A stretch of 64,000 nucleotides of DNA from Comamonas odontotermitis (GCF_014207855.1 NZ_JACHKZ010000013.1:1-64000), one strand, 5' to 3'. Shown: positions 35,768 through 45,732, numbered from the stretch's first letter. Notes: generated by a model not told the origin, from the letters alone. Made by a program: numbers and translations.

Positions 35768-36361
35768 ATGGAATCTCTCGTGTCAGGTTGCCGCCGGGCG
35801 CTTTTCTGGTCGCGCCCCTTGTGCGCGGCGGAATGGGCTTTGCTCGCGCAATATTTTGGCGAGCCCGCCGACCCCCGCTGGCGCCGCATGCGTGTGCATT
35901 TGCGGAGGCTGGGCGATACGCGGCGCGCCTTGTCCTTCAATGGCGGCTTTCTGTCGTTTCCTCGGTATTGTTTTGAAGGTGACAATCCACGCGAGGCCTT
36001 GCGGCTGGACCAGCCAATGATCACCGGCTGGCTGATGCACGAGGCCTTTCACCACTGGCAGCGGCTGCGGGGCAGGGCAGTCACGCGCGATGCGCTGCGG
36101 TTGCAATGGCGCTTTTGGCGCCATGGAGACAACCCCTACCACTACGCCCTGTGCGAGTGCCCGAGTGGTTTGCTGGCGAAGTTTCAGCGCGCGCAGGTAG
36201 AGCAGCAGGCGCAGATGTGGCAGGACGCGGTGATGGCAGACCGGGCATACCGCGAGGAGGACGAAAGCCACCCGCAGTTTGCTGCGTTGCAATGCACGGC
36301 ACAGCAATGGCAGCCCGTGCTGCAATGGGTGCGGTCACAGGCTGGAGCCATCGGGTTTTAA
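35768..36361 (+). CDS. Putative HExxH zinc-peptidase-like protein
   Basis: 197 residues from the ATG at 35768; an in-frame GTG two codons earlier and an ATG at 35702 are alternatives, but sequence before 35768 does not look coding. It contains MHEAFHHWQ near residue 91, an HExxH zinc motif. The preceding part, with RPLCAAEWALLAQYFG and FPRYCFEGDN, resembles small 'Vgr-related' metallopeptidase-like proteins. No signal peptide and no type VI genes are nearby. Activity is unproven. It stands alone after the inverted-repeat element. Confidence 0.65.
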   Translation: MESLVSGCRRALFWSRPLCAAEWALLAQYFGEPADPRWRRMRVHLRRLGDTRRALSFNGGFLSFPRYCFEGDNPREALRLDQPMITGWLMHEAFHHWQRLRGRAVTRDALRLQWRFWRHGDNPYHYALCECPSGLLAKFQRAQVEQQAQMWQDAVMADRAYREEDESHPQFAALQCTAQQWQPVLQWVRSQAGAIGF

Positions 36362-36461
36362 CCGGGCAGGGGCGGCGGCACCTTGTCGTCCCGCAGGCGA
36401 CCCCTGTTGGGCACGGCGGTTGGCGATACTGGTGCAGATATTGATTGTACCGGATTGCGCC

Positions 36462-38207
36462 ATGACTGCTTCCTTCGCCGCCCTGTCCCCCGCGCATGCT
36501 TTGCCGCCGCCCGCGCCCACGCGCTACTGGCCGGGGCGCCTGCCCACGCGGCTGACGGTGCCGCAGACTTCGGTATGGGACAACCTGGCGGTCAACGCGC
36601 GGCGCTACCCCGATCATGCGGCCCTGGTGTTTTTCGAGCAGATCATCACCTACCGGCAGATGGAGCAGATCACCGAACGGCTGGCGGCGCACCTGCATGC
36701 GCAGGGTGTGCAGCGGGGCGACCGCGTGATCCTGCTGATGCAGAACTGCCCGCAACTGGTGCTGGCGCACTACGCCATTCTGCGAGCCAATGCGGTGGTG
36801 GTGCCCGTCAATCCCATGAATACGGCCGATGAGCTGGCGCACTACATCACCGACGCGGATGCGCGCGTGGCCATCACCACCGCCGATCTGGCGGGCACGC
36901 TGGCAAAGGCCAACTACCAGGTGAGCCAGATGCCTGGGACAGAGCCGCTGCGCCACCTTCTTGTCACCCGCTTTGCCGATGCCATGCCATCCCAGGTGCA
37001 GCAGCAGAGCGGTTTTCCGCAGGCCTGGGCGGCCTGGCTGCTGGGCGAGCATGCATTTCCGGATGCCAGCTTGCTGCCCGGAGCCTCGGTGGCATCGTGG
37101 CAGCAGGCCCTGCAGTGCACCGAGGCGCCGCCGCCCATCTGCGTGGGTGCCGCCGACATGGCGATCCTGCCCTACACCAGCGGCACTACAGGCAAGCCCA
37201 AGGGGTGCATCCATGCGCACAGCCACATCCAGCACGCGGTACAGGCGGGCCTGCTGTGGGGGCGGCAAAGCAGCGAAAGCGTCAATCTGGTGGTGGCGCC
37301 CATGTTCCACATCACCGGCATGGTATCGATCATGCATGTGCTGATCGCCGCGGCGGCAACCCTGGTCATCATGCCGCGCTGGGACCGCCACCTGGCTGCG
37401 TGCCTGATGGTGCGCTGGCGTGTGACGCACTGGGCCAATATTCCGACCATGGTGGTGGATCTGCTGGCGAGCCCCCAGCTGGCGCAGGTGGATATGCGCA
37501 GCCTCGTCTACATGGGTGGTGGGGGCGCCGCCATGCCGCAGCCGGTGGCCCAGCGCATCAAGGATCTGTGGGGGCTCGATTACATCGAAGGCTATGGCAT
37601 GACCGAGACCTGTGGGGCCTCGCACGCCAATCCCTACGAGCATCCCAAGCAGCAATGCCTGGGCGTGCCGCACATCGGCATGCAGTCCAAGGTGATCGAC
37701 CCCGACACCCTGCAGGAGCTGCCTCCCGGCGAGGTGGGCGAGATTGTGGTGCGCGGCCCGCAGGTGTTGCAGGGCTACTGGAAGCAGCCCGGCGCAACGG
37801 AGACCAGCTTTGTGCGGGTGGGCGGCGAGCGCTTTTTTCGCACCGGAGATCTGGGATACCGCGATGAGGATGGCTACTTTTTCCTGACCGACCGCTTGAA
37901 ACGCATGATCAACGCCAGCGGCTACAAGGTGTGGCCTGCCGAGGTGGAGAGCCTGATGTACCGCCACCCCGCCATTCTGGAGGCCTGCGTGATCTCCGCC
38001 AAAGACCCGTACCGGGGCGAGACCGTGAAGGCCGTGGTGGTGCTGCGCCCTTCGCACCAGGGGCAGGTGAGCGAGCAGGACATCATCGCCTGGTGCCACG
38101 AGCACATGGCGGTGTACAAGGCGCCGCGCATCGTGCAGCTGGTTGATCAACTGCCCAAGAGCGGCAGCGGCAAGGTGATGTGGCGTTTGCTGCAGGAAAA
38201 GGAGTAA
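36462..38207 (+). CDS. Long-chain fatty acid--CoA ligase / acyl-CoA synthetase
   Basis: 581 residues of the ANL superfamily. Start at 36462, where the typical N-terminus begins. ATP-binding P-loop YTSGTTGKPKGCIH, A5 motif EGYGMTETCGASH, hinge TGDLGYRDEDGYFFLTDRLK and the catalytic Lys in SGSGKVMWRLL near the end. It activates a carboxylic acid as acyl-AMP, then acyl-CoA. Fatty acids of medium or long chain are the likely substrates by general similarity, but aryl acids cannot be excluded. It is transcribed alone, 100 bp after the HExxH gene. Confidence 0.9.
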   Translation: MTASFAALSPAHALPPPAPTRYWPGRLPTRLTVPQTSVWDNLAVNARRYPDHAALVFFEQIITYRQMEQITERLAAHLHAQGVQRGDRVILLMQNCPQLVLAHYAILRANAVVVPVNPMNTADELAHYITDADARVAITTADLAGTLAKANYQVSQMPGTEPLRHLLVTRFADAMPSQVQQQSGFPQAWAAWLLGEHAFPDASLLPGASVASWQQALQCTEAPPPICVGAADMAILPYTSGTTGKPKGCIHAHSHIQHAVQAGLLWGRQSSESVNLVVAPMFHITGMVSIMHVLIAAAATLVIMPRWDRHLAACLMVRWRVTHWANIPTMVVDLLASPQLAQVDMRSLVYMGGGGAAMPQPVAQRIKDLWGLDYIEGYGMTETCGASHANPYEHPKQQCLGVPHIGMQSKVIDPDTLQELPPGEVGEIVVRGPQVLQGYWKQPGATETSFVRVGGERFFRTGDLGYRDEDGYFFLTDRLKRMINASGYKVWPAEVESLMYRHPAILEACVISAKDPYRGETVKAVVVLRPSHQGQVSEQDIIAWCHEHMAVYKAPRIVQLVDQLPKSGSGKVMWRLLQEKE

Positions 38208-38247
38208 CTGGCGCACTCCTGGAGCGCACCCGTGGCGGAAGCGCGTG

Positions 38248-38472
38248 CTACCACCAGCGCAATAGCTCAAGCGCTTTGTACCAGAAGCCATCACCAAAGC
38301 GCACGGCAAGCCAGGCGCAGATGACGACGCTGACGATGCAAATCATGGCCCATGACGTCCAACTGGGATAGGTCTGAAAGCCGATCAAGCCGGCGATAAA
38401 CAGCCCCAGCAAGGTACCGCAACCCATGCGAACATTGCGCTCTGCTGTGTCGCGTGGTGGGTCTTCGTGCAT
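38248..38472 (-). CDS. Small two-segment membrane protein
   Basis: 74 residues with two membrane segments (about 17-34 and 40-57), a short polar N-terminus with Cys and a tryptophan-rich C-terminus. No known domain. It lies convergent with the acyl-CoA ligase gene and downstream of the cupin gene on the same strand (83-bp gap). Coding is supported by its membrane-protein pattern and lack of any other gene here; function unknown. Confidence 0.6.
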   Translation of the reverse strand: MHEDPPRDTAERNVRMGCGTLLGLFIAGLIGFQTYPSWTSWAMICIVSVVICAWLAVRFGDGFWYKALELLRWW

Positions 38473-38555
38473 GGCAGCTTAATACAGTGGGGGGAGCTCA
38501 GTGTAGCGGGGCGCAGCCAAAGCTGCCGTACCACCGTGCTACCGTGTGTCCGACG

Positions 38556-38870
38556 CTACACGCTGCCCGCCTTCTCAATCACCAGAATTCGCGCCGCGCC
38601 CTGCGGATGCGCCACATGCTCGCAGCCAATACCGGCGTGGAAGATGTCGCCGCTGTGCAAGGTGGCATGTTTTTCAACACCGGCCTCGCGGTAGTGCATG
38701 ACCACTGTGCCGTCCATGACCGCGAACACTTCCTCTCCGTCATTGATGTGCCAGATGTAGGGCTGGTCCGTCCAGTGCAGGCGCACGCTGGCGCCTCCTA
38801 TGTTGGCGATATCCAGCGCTCCCCAGGCGCGCTCGGCGATGAATTCCTTGCTGCGAATCGTGCGTTGCAT
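38556..38870 (-). CDS. Cupin-domain protein
   Basis: 104 residues, a single small beta-barrel cupin: VRLHWTDQPYIWHINDGEEVFAVMDG is the first cupin motif with His and Glu ligands, and GDIFHAGIGCEHVAHP the second. Such proteins bind a metal and act as enzymes, sugar isomerases or sensors. It lies 47 bp after the yheS gene on the same strand, so may share its transcript. Substrate unknown. Confidence 0.82.
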   Translation of the reverse strand: MQRTIRSKEFIAERAWGALDIANIGGASVRLHWTDQPYIWHINDGEEVFAVMDGTVVMHYREAGVEKHATLHSGDIFHAGIGCEHVAHPQGAARILVIEKAGSV

Positions 38871-38917
38871 GCGGTGTTCCTGGGGTGGGTTGACGCTTTT
38901 GGTGGCAATGCGGGAGA

Positions 38918-40969
38918 TCAGGCTGTCGCGCCCAGCTCCTGGGCAATGGCTTCGATCTGCTCGAACAGCTCCAGCCAGCGCTCTTCCAGTTGCTCGATGC
39001 TGTTGTTGACGGCAGCAAGCTGCTTGCCTGCTTCCACCACGTCGGGGCCGGACAGGCCGGGCGTGGCCAGTTTTTCTTCCAGCGCGCTGCGCTCGGCGGC
39101 AAGCTGCGGGAGCTTTTTGTCGATCTGCTCCAGCTCTTTCTTGAAGGGCTTGGTCTTGTCGGCCAGCTGCTGGCGCGCGGCTGCGGCCTGGCGGCGGGCC
39201 TCCTTGGGATCGAAGCTGGCTTCTGTTCGAGGCGCAGCAGGCTTGGTTGCTACTTGTTTCAGAGCGTCCAGCGGCTGCTGAGCAGGTGCGGAAGGTTCGC
39301 TTTTCTCAGAATTCTGGCCGCGTGCGTCCTGATCTGCCAGCCGGGCCTCTTCGCGCAGGCGTTTCGATTCGTCGAGCAGGTAGCGTTGGTAGTCGTCCAG
39401 GTCGCCATCAAACGGGCCGACCTTGCCGCGGCCCACCAGCCAGAAGTCTTCGCAGACCGCGCGCAGCAGGTGCCGGTCGTGGGAGACAAGCATGACGGTG
39501 CCATCGAAGTCGTTGATGGCCATGGCCAGGGCTTCGCGCGTTGCCAGATCCAGGTGGTTGGTCGGCTCGTCGAGAAGCAGCAGGTTGGGGCGCTGCCACA
39601 CGATCATGGCCAGCACCAGGCGGGCTTTTTCTCCGCCGCTCATGCTGCCCACGGCCTGCTTGACCATGTCGCCGCTGAAATTGAAGGTGCCCAGATAGTT
39701 GCGCAGATCCTGTTCGCGCGCACTGTTGCCTTCTGCGCCGATCTCCTTGGCCAGACGGATCATGTGCTCCAGCGGATTTTCCTCGGGGCGCAGCACATCC
39801 AGCTCCTGCTGGGCAAAGTAGCCGATATTCAGGCCCTTGCCCTCGGTCACCTTGCCGGCGAGTGCCTTCATTTCGCGGGCGATGGTCTTGACCAGCGTCG
39901 ATTTGCCCTGGCCGTTGGCGCCCAGGATGCCGATGCGCTGCCCGGCGAGCACGGAGCGGTTCACATCCCGCAGAATCACGGTGTCCTGATCCTGCTCGTC
40001 GGTGTAGCCGAAGGCGGCATCGGTGATGGCCAACATGGGGTTGGGCAGGTTGGCGGGTTCCTTGAATTCAAAGGTGAATTCTGCTGCGGCCAGCACCGGA
40101 GCCACCTTTTCCATGCGCTCGATCTGCTTCATGCGGCTTTGCGCCTGCTTGGCCTTGGTGGCCTTGGCCTTGAAGCGGTCGATGAACTTCTGCAGGTGGG
40201 CAATCTTGTCCTGCTGGCGCTCGAATGCCGATTGCTGCAGTTCCAGCTGCTGGGCCTGCAGTTCTTCAAACTTGCTGTAGTTGCCGCCGTAACGAGTCAG
40301 CCGCGCATTTTCGATATGCAGCGTGACATTGGTGATGGCGTCGAGAAATTCGCGGTCGTGGCTGATGGTGATCAGCGTGCCGGGGTAGCGTTTGAGCCAG
40401 GCTTCCAGCCAGACCAGGGCGTCCAGGTCCAGGTGGTTGGTGGGTTCGTCGAGCAGCAGCAGGTCGCTGGGGCACATCAGCGCGCGGGCCAGCTGCAGGC
40501 GCATGCGCCAGCCGCCCGAGAAGCTGTTGACGGGTTGGTCCAGCTCCGAGACCTTGAATCCCAGGCCCAGGATCAACGCTTGCGCGCGAGCCGTGGCGTC
40601 GTGTGCACCGGCATCGTGCAGATCGGCGTGGGCCTGCGCGATGGCCATGCCGTCGCCGGCCTCTTCGGCGGCCAGCAGTTGTGCATTCACCTCTGCCAGG
40701 CGCGTATCGCCGTCCAGCACGAACTGGGTGGCTGACTCGGTGGTTTCGGGCATGTGCTGGGCCACCTGGGCCATGCGCCATTGCGCAGGAATGTAGAAAT
40801 CGCCCGCGTCCTCGGACAGCGAGTCGTTCAGCAGCGCAAACAGTGTGGATTTGCCCGCCCCATTGCGGCCTACAAGGCCCACAGACTCTCCGGGGTTGAT
40901 GGTGGCGTTGACCTGGTCGAGCAGAACCTTGGTGCCGCGGCGCAGCGTAATGTTTTTCAGCGTAATCAT
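38918..40969 (-). CDS. yheS: ABC-F ATPase, YheS type
   Basis: 683 residues with two ABC domains and no membrane segments. First Walker A GLVGRNGAGKST (about 33-44), signature FSGGWRMRL; second Walker A GILGANGQGKST, signature MSGGEKARL; both with LLLLDEPTNHLDL. The linker between them carries KAKATKAKQAQSRMKQIERME, the ABC-F hallmark that enters the ribosomal E site. The charged coiled C-terminus is typical of YheS. These proteins resolve stalled translation of certain peptides. It is close to E. coli YheS throughout. Confidence 0.92.
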   Translation of the reverse strand: MITLKNITLRRGTKVLLDQVNATINPGESVGLVGRNGAGKSTLFALLNDSLSEDAGDFYIPAQWRMAQVAQHMPETTESATQFVLDGDTRLAEVNAQLLAAEEAGDGMAIAQAHADLHDAGAHDATARAQALILGLGFKVSELDQPVNSFSGGWRMRLQLARALMCPSDLLLLDEPTNHLDLDALVWLEAWLKRYPGTLITISHDREFLDAITNVTLHIENARLTRYGGNYSKFEELQAQQLELQQSAFERQQDKIAHLQKFIDRFKAKATKAKQAQSRMKQIERMEKVAPVLAAAEFTFEFKEPANLPNPMLAITDAAFGYTDEQDQDTVILRDVNRSVLAGQRIGILGANGQGKSTLVKTIAREMKALAGKVTEGKGLNIGYFAQQELDVLRPEENPLEHMIRLAKEIGAEGNSAREQDLRNYLGTFNFSGDMVKQAVGSMSGGEKARLVLAMIVWQRPNLLLLDEPTNHLDLATREALAMAINDFDGTVMLVSHDRHLLRAVCEDFWLVGRGKVGPFDGDLDDYQRYLLDESKRLREEARLADQDARGQNSEKSEPSAPAQQPLDALKQVATKPAAPRTEASFDPKEARRQAAAARQQLADKTKPFKKELEQIDKKLPQLAAERSALEEKLATPGLSGPDVVEAGKQLAAVNNSIEQLEERWLELFEQIEAIAQELGATA

Positions 40970-41307
40970 GACTGGGGTGGATTATCGCCGCGCCGCACCG
41001 CTCAAGTACGCTGCGGGGCCTCTATGGGAGGGAGGCGCAAGCCTGCAGCGCCCTATCTGTGGCAAATCGCTACGGCTGCAAGTGCATGTTGGCCAACCGG
41101 GGCCGGTGAACGGCGTGCAGGCCCTGAGTTTGTAGGCCATTGCCGCCATCCGTCGGGAGATGGATTGTTGCGTGGAGATGCAATCGTTAAGATGATTCAC
41201 AGCATTGCCGTCATTCAGTGGACATGCACTGGTCATACTGCAGTCACACACGGGCTGTGGCTTGACAGACAGGGACTGCAGCCCTGGGTCAAGACAAGGA
41301 AAGCGCC
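40970..41307. other. Divergent intergenic region, yheS / ferritin-like gene
   Basis: 338 bp without a convincing gene. It must hold promoters for yheS (minus) and the ferritin-like gene (plus). A TTGACA occurs near 41263, but no good -10 lies 17 bases on. The ribosome site of the plus-strand gene (AAGGA, about 8 bases before its ATG) is clear. No riboswitch-like structure was recognised. Confidence 0.5.
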
Positions 41308-42180
41308 ATGACAGCGACAACATCGCCAAACCGGGTTCCGCAAGGCACTACCGGGCACTACACCGCGCAGCCGCGCGGCCACTGGAAGATCGACGATATT
41401 CCCTATCACCGCATAGACCGGGCCGCCATCGAAGGCAATGAAGACCTGTTCTATCTGTTGATGAGTGCTTCATTCGTCGAGACGGGCTCGGACACCTATG
41501 CGGCCAACCTGGGCGAGCATTACGCGCAGTATCCGCAGATCAGCGACTGGCTGGTGCAGGAGTGGGAGCACGAAGAGCTGCAGCACGGTGCTTCGCTGCG
41601 CCGCTATGTGGAAACCGTGTGGCCCAGCTTTCCGTGGCAGCAGGCCTATGACAGCTTTTTTGCCGAGTATTCGCAGTTGTGCACGGTGGAAGAGCTGTTC
41701 AGTGACCGGCGGCTGGAGATGGTGGCGCGTTGCGTGGTGGAAACCGGCACCACGGCTTACTACCATACCCTGCGGGAGCTCAGCCATGAGCCAGTGCTGA
41801 CGCAGTTGCTCGGCCACATCCGCAACGATGAGGTGGGGCACTTCAAGCACTTTCTGAGCTATTTCAAGACCTTGCAGCAACAGGCGCCGATTGGCCGCGC
41901 ACGCATTGCCGGTGCCTTGTACAGCCGTCTGAAAGAGTTGCGCGAGAGCGATTCGGATGTGGCGCTGCGCCACGTGTTTGCGCACAAGGGGGCGCTTTTC
42001 TGCACGCCGGAGCGTCGGTTCGAGGACGTGGCCCAGCGCATCTACCACCTCATAAGCACCGGCCTGCCAGCCGACATGGCGGTGCGCATGCTGCTCAAAC
42101 CCTTGCTGCTGCCGCCCAGGCTGGAGGGCTATCTGCGCGGGCCCATCAGCAAGCTGGCCTGCAAGGTGCTGGCTTATTAG
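41308..42180 (+). CDS. Diiron ferritin-like protein
   Basis: 290 residues. A four-helix diiron site is visible: Glu in FVETGSDTY, ExxH in EWEHEELQHG, Glu in VVETGTTAYYH and ExxH in RNDEVGHFKHF, the two-Glu plus two-ExxH signature of ferritin-like oxidases and acyl-ACP-desaturase relatives. The substrate is unknown; in this family members may be oxygenases or desaturases. It is a single gene with a clear ribosome site, convergent with prmB; a hairpin separates them. Confidence 0.82.
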   Translation: MTATTSPNRVPQGTTGHYTAQPRGHWKIDDIPYHRIDRAAIEGNEDLFYLLMSASFVETGSDTYAANLGEHYAQYPQISDWLVQEWEHEELQHGASLRRYVETVWPSFPWQQAYDSFFAEYSQLCTVEELFSDRRLEMVARCVVETGTTAYYHTLRELSHEPVLTQLLGHIRNDEVGHFKHFLSYFKTLQQQAPIGRARIAGALYSRLKELRESDSDVALRHVFAHKGALFCTPERRFEDVAQRIYHLISTGLPADMAVRMLLKPLLLPPRLEGYLRGPISKLACKVLAY

Positions 42181-42249
42181 CAGCCCATCGCTCTCGTCGT
42201 CCTGCTAATTTTGAAGAAAACCGATGATTGCGCTTGGTGGATAAACGCT

Positions 42250-42274
42250 AATTGCTATCTAACAGATAGCAATT
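42250..42274. terminator. Hairpin between convergent genes (terminator or small repeat)
   Basis: A perfect 11-bp stem AATTGCTATCT / AGATAGCAATT with a 3-base loop. The flank (gcgcttggtggataaacgct) resembles a small palindromic repeat that I recall as common between genes in Comamonadaceae. It could stop transcription from both sides. There is no long T run. Confidence 0.5.
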
Positions 42275-42289
42275 GAGAGAACCCAATCT

Positions 42290-43201
42290 TTAGAATTGTG
42301 TTGGTTGCTCATGCATCCAATGCACGAGCGCATCGCGCGTCAACAGCAGTACCTGGTCGTCGCCGGCGCTGGTGTTCATCCAAAAGACGGGCAGACCGCG
42401 GAAGGCGGCTTCAAAATGCTCGCGTTCATTGCCGATCTCCAGCACCAGCACGCCATCTTCCGTCAGGCGCTGGGGCAGATCGCGTACCAGCAGACGCACA
42501 AAATCCATGCCGTCCTTGCCGCCGGCCAGTGCCATCACAGGCTCGGCGCGGTATTCGAGTGGCAGGCGCGCCATGCTGTCGGCGTTCACATAGGGCGGGT
42601 TGCACAGAATCAGATCCCAGGGGCCGCGCGCCTGTGCCATGCCGTTGGACTGCACGAGGGTGACACGGTTCTGCAGGCCATGCTTTTCGACATTGATGCG
42701 GGCTACCGCCAGGGCATCGGGCGAGAGGTCGGCGCCAGTCACGGCCACATCGGGGTAGGCCATGGCCGCCAGGCAGGCGAGGCTGCCATTGCCGGTGCAC
42801 AGATCGAGCACGTTATGGGTCGTGGTGCTCAGCCATTCGTCAATGCTACCGTCGGCCAGCAACTCGGCAATCAGGCTGCGCGGCACGATGGAGCGCTCAT
42901 CAATATAGAAGGGCACGCCCTGCAGCCAGGCCTGCTGCGTCAGGTATGCGGCGGGTTTGCGGGTGGTGATGCGCTGCTCCACCAGGGCTTGTACCTTGGC
43001 ACGGTCGGCATCGCTGACGGGCCGCGCGCCCACGGCATCTTCGCCCTCGGTGCTGCTGTTCACATCCATCGGCAGGCCCAGGGCCCACAGCACCAGCCAG
43101 GCCGCTTCATCCTGGGCATTGGTAGTGCCATGGCCAAAGTGCACCACGGCGGCGGTGAGTGCGGCTGCGCTGTCGTCAATCAGGGTGCGGATGGTGGTCA
43201 T
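42290..43201 (-). CDS. prmB: 50S ribosomal protein L3 glutamine methyltransferase
   Basis: 303 residues from the ATG at 43201, which matches the usual N-terminus. It methylates a Gln of ribosomal protein L3 using S-adenosylmethionine. The SAM-binding motif VLDLCTGNGSLACLAA is near 136-151 and the catalytic NPPY motif in LCNPPYVN near 206-213, with the PrmB-type N-terminal helical domain before them. It is 105 bp after dapE on the same strand. Confidence 0.92.
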   Translation of the reverse strand: MTTIRTLIDDSAAALTAAVVHFGHGTTNAQDEAAWLVLWALGLPMDVNSSTEGEDAVGARPVSDADRAKVQALVEQRITTRKPAAYLTQQAWLQGVPFYIDERSIVPRSLIAELLADGSIDEWLSTTTHNVLDLCTGNGSLACLAAMAYPDVAVTGADLSPDALAVARINVEKHGLQNRVTLVQSNGMAQARGPWDLILCNPPYVNADSMARLPLEYRAEPVMALAGGKDGMDFVRLLVRDLPQRLTEDGVLVLEIGNEREHFEAAFRGLPVFWMNTSAGDDQVLLLTRDALVHWMHEQPTQF

Positions 43202-43306
43202 GGCAGAAACGAGGTGAGCAAATGTAAAGGCGATTGTAGGCCCCGGAGCCGCATGCGACAGCAAGCTGCGGCTATCGGCCGCGGCTTGTCCATTCGTCAA
43301 AGTGAT

Positions 43307-44455
43307 TTACTTGCTCAGGTTTTCCAGAATGCGGCGGTAGATGTTCTTGAGCGGCTCGATGTCGGCCAAGGCAACGTGCTCATCGATCTTGTGGATGGAT
43401 GCATTGGGCGGGCCGATCTCAATAATTTCAGGGCAGATTTCGGCAATGAATCGGCCATCGCTGGTGCCGCCGGTGGTCGAGAGTTCGGTCTCGATACCCA
43501 TTTCGTCGCGCACCGCCTGCTGCACGGCCGCCACCAAGGGGCCCGGCGTCGTCAGGAAGGGTTTGCCACCCAGCGTCCACTTCAGGTCGTATTCGAGCGC
43601 GTGGCGCTCCAGGGTGGATTTGACGCGAGCCTTGAGGCTCTCGGCGGTGGATTCCGTACAGAAGCGGAAATTGAAATCCACCACCATCTGGCCTGGGATG
43701 ACGTTGCCCGCGCCGGTACCAGCGTGGATATTGCTCATCTGAAAGCTCGTGGGCGGAAAGAAGGCATTGCCCTCGTCCCATACCGTTTTGGCCAGCTCGT
43801 CCAGCGCGGCCAGCGCCTGGTGGATGGGGTTGCGTGCCAGCTGCGGGTAGGCGATATGGCCTTGGACGCCATGCACGGTGAGCTTGCCGGTCAGGCTGCC
43901 GCGGCGGCCGTTCTTGATCATGTCACCCAGTCGGCTGACTGCTGTGGGCTCGCCCACCACGCAGTAATCGAGTGCCTGGCCACGCTTTTTGAGCGCTTCC
44001 ACCACGATGGCCGTGCCATCCACGCTGGGGCCTTCTTCGTCGCTGGTCAGCAAAATGGCGATGTTCAACGGGGCATGCGGATGCTGCGCAACGAACTCCT
44101 CGGCAGCCACCACAAAGGCGGCGACGGAGGTCTTCATGTCGCTGGCGCCACGGCCATACAGCTTGCCGTCGCGGTGCGAAGGGGTGAAGGGGTGGGAATT
44201 CCACTGCTCCATCGGCCCGGTGGGGACGACATCGGTATGGCCCACGAGGACCACCGTCTTGGCACTCGCCACGCCGCTGTTGCGCAAGGCCCAGAGGTTG
44301 CTCACGCGAAAGTCGGCAGGGCCGCTGTCCATGCGCTCGCACACAAAGCCAAGCGGCGAGAGCAGGCCTGCGATCATTTCCAGGCAGCCTTCATCCAGGG
44401 GCGTCACTGAGGGGCGGGCGATCAGTTGCTCGGTCAATTGCAGGGTACGGGACAT
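43307..44455 (-). CDS. dapE: Succinyl-diaminopimelate desuccinylase
   Basis: 382 residues; the start [19 protein letters not shown] is typical of DapE. A zinc-dependent M20 peptidase-fold enzyme that removes succinate in the lysine/diaminopimelate pathway. Metal ligands are visible in [12 protein letters not shown] (His, Asp), [11 protein letters not shown] (Glu pair) and the late His in [15 protein letters not shown]. It is part of a dapC-dapD-pilU-dapE-prmB run on one strand. Confidence 0.95.
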   Translation of the reverse strand: MSRTLQLTEQLIARPSVTPLDEGCLEMIAGLLSPLGFVCERMDSGPADFRVSNLWALRNSGVASAKTVVLVGHTDVVPTGPMEQWNSHPFTPSHRDGKLYGRGASDMKTSVAAFVVAAEEFVAQHPHAPLNIAILLTSDEEGPSVDGTAIVVEALKKRGQALDYCVVGEPTAVSRLGDMIKNGRRGSLTGKLTVHGVQGHIAYPQLARNPIHQALAALDELAKTVWDEGNAFFPPTSFQMSNIHAGTGAGNVIPGQMVVDFNFRFCTESTAESLKARVKSTLERHALEYDLKWTLGGKPFLTTPGPLVAAVQQAVRDEMGIETELSTTGGTSDGRFIAEICPEIIEIGPPNASIHKIDEHVALADIEPLKNIYRRILENLSK

Positions 44456-44485
44456 ATCGGAAGGTGCAATGCAGCAGGGCAGAGG

Positions 44486-44516
44486 TGGATAAAACAATGC
44501 GGCCCGCAGGCCGCAT
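44486..44516 (-). terminator. Terminator-like hairpin after pilU
   Basis: An 8-bp stem ATGCGGCC / GGCCGCAT with a 4-base loop; on the minus strand it is followed by TTGTTTTAT. It lies between the pilU stop and the dapE start, so it may limit readthrough within the cluster. Confidence 0.6.
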
Positions 44517-44571
44517 GGTCAGTAAATGAGGGGCGGCGCCGGCATGCCCAGGGCCGCCAGCGGTCGCTATC

Positions 44572-45732
44572 TTACTCTTGGTTCACATCAAGCACGATTT
44601 CGGTGAACGATGCCGTGTCATCCACTTCCTGCTGCGCCGCTACCTGCGCCTTGGCTGCATTGGCGGCCATCTGGAAGTCGTTCTGCAGGCGCCACATCAG
44701 GTTGGTGGGCGAGTCGGAGTTGGACAGGCCTTCTTCGCGGCTGATCTTGCCGCTGTTGATGAGGGCAGCCAGAGCACCTTCAAAGGTAACAGAGCCTTCG
44801 GCCATCGATTTTTCCATGGCTTCGCGCACGCCGGAGAAATCGCCTTGCTCGATCATCTCGCTCACCAGCTTGGTGTTCAGCATCACCTCCACGGCTGCCG
44901 TGCGCTTGCCCGATACGGTCTTGACAAGGCGCTGCGAGATGACGGCGCGCAGGGCCGATGCCAGATCGCCCAGCATGGTGGGACGTACTTCGACGGGGTA
45001 GAAGCTAAGGATACGGTTGAGCGCATGGTAGCTGTTGTTGCCGTGCAGGGTCGCCAGGCACAGGTGGCCTGATTGGGCATAGGCAATGGCAGCCGACATG
45101 GTTTCGCGGTCACGGATTTCACCGATCATGATCACATCGGGCGCCTGGCGCAGCGCATTTTTGAGCGCGGTCTGCAGTGATGCAGTGTCGCTGCCGACTT
45201 CACGCTGGTTGATGATGGAACGCTGGTTGGTGAACAGGTATTCGACCGGGTCTTCCACGGTCAGGATGTGGCCGGTCTGCTTGGCATTGCGATGGTCGAT
45301 CATGGATGCGAGCGAGGTGCTCTTGCCCGAGCCCGTGGCGCCAACAAACAGCACCAGGCCGCGCTTGGCCATGATCAGATCCTGAAAGATGTCGGGCAGC
45401 TCCAACTCTTCGAGCGTGGGAATGTCCTTGGGTACATAGCGGATCACCACGGCGCAGCTGCCGCGCTGGTGCATGGCGCTGACACGGAAACGCCCGACGC
45501 CGTCCAGCGGCACGCCCATGTTCAACTCGCCGGTCTCGTCCAGCTCCTCGATGCGCTCGGGCGGCACGATCTCGGCCAGCAGCGTGCGGGGCGCGTCGGG
45601 GGTGAGGACCTGGTTGTTGAGAGGAATGCAGTCACCCTGGATTTTGACCAGCGCGGGCGCGTTGGCCGACAGGTAGACGTCCGATGCCTTGTTTTCGGCC
45701 ATCAGGCGCAGGATTCGCTCCATGGTTCCCAT
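44572..45732 (-). CDS. pilU: Type IV pilus retraction ATPase PilU
   Basis: 386 residues, PilT/PilU family: Walker A GATGSGKSTSLA (about 131-142), Asp box ILTVEDPVEYLF, Walker B MIGEIRDRETM and His box AYAQSGHLCLATLH. The start MERILRLMAENKASDVYLSANAP and the acidic tail (VDDTASFTEIVLDVNQE) suit PilU rather than PilT. PilU helps the PilT motor pull back pili. No other pilus gene is nearby; it lies between dapD and dapE, separated from each by hairpins. Confidence 0.87.
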   Translation of the reverse strand: MGTMERILRLMAENKASDVYLSANAPALVKIQGDCIPLNNQVLTPDAPRTLLAEIVPPERIEELDETGELNMGVPLDGVGRFRVSAMHQRGSCAVVIRYVPKDIPTLEELELPDIFQDLIMAKRGLVLFVGATGSGKSTSLASMIDHRNAKQTGHILTVEDPVEYLFTNQRSIINQREVGSDTASLQTALKNALRQAPDVIMIGEIRDRETMSAAIAYAQSGHLCLATLHGNNSYHALNRILSFYPVEVRPTMLGDLASALRAVISQRLVKTVSGKRTAAVEVMLNTKLVSEMIEQGDFSGVREAMEKSMAEGSVTFEGALAALINSGKISREEGLSNSDSPTNLMWRLQNDFQMAANAAKAQVAAQQEVDDTASFTEIVLDVNQE

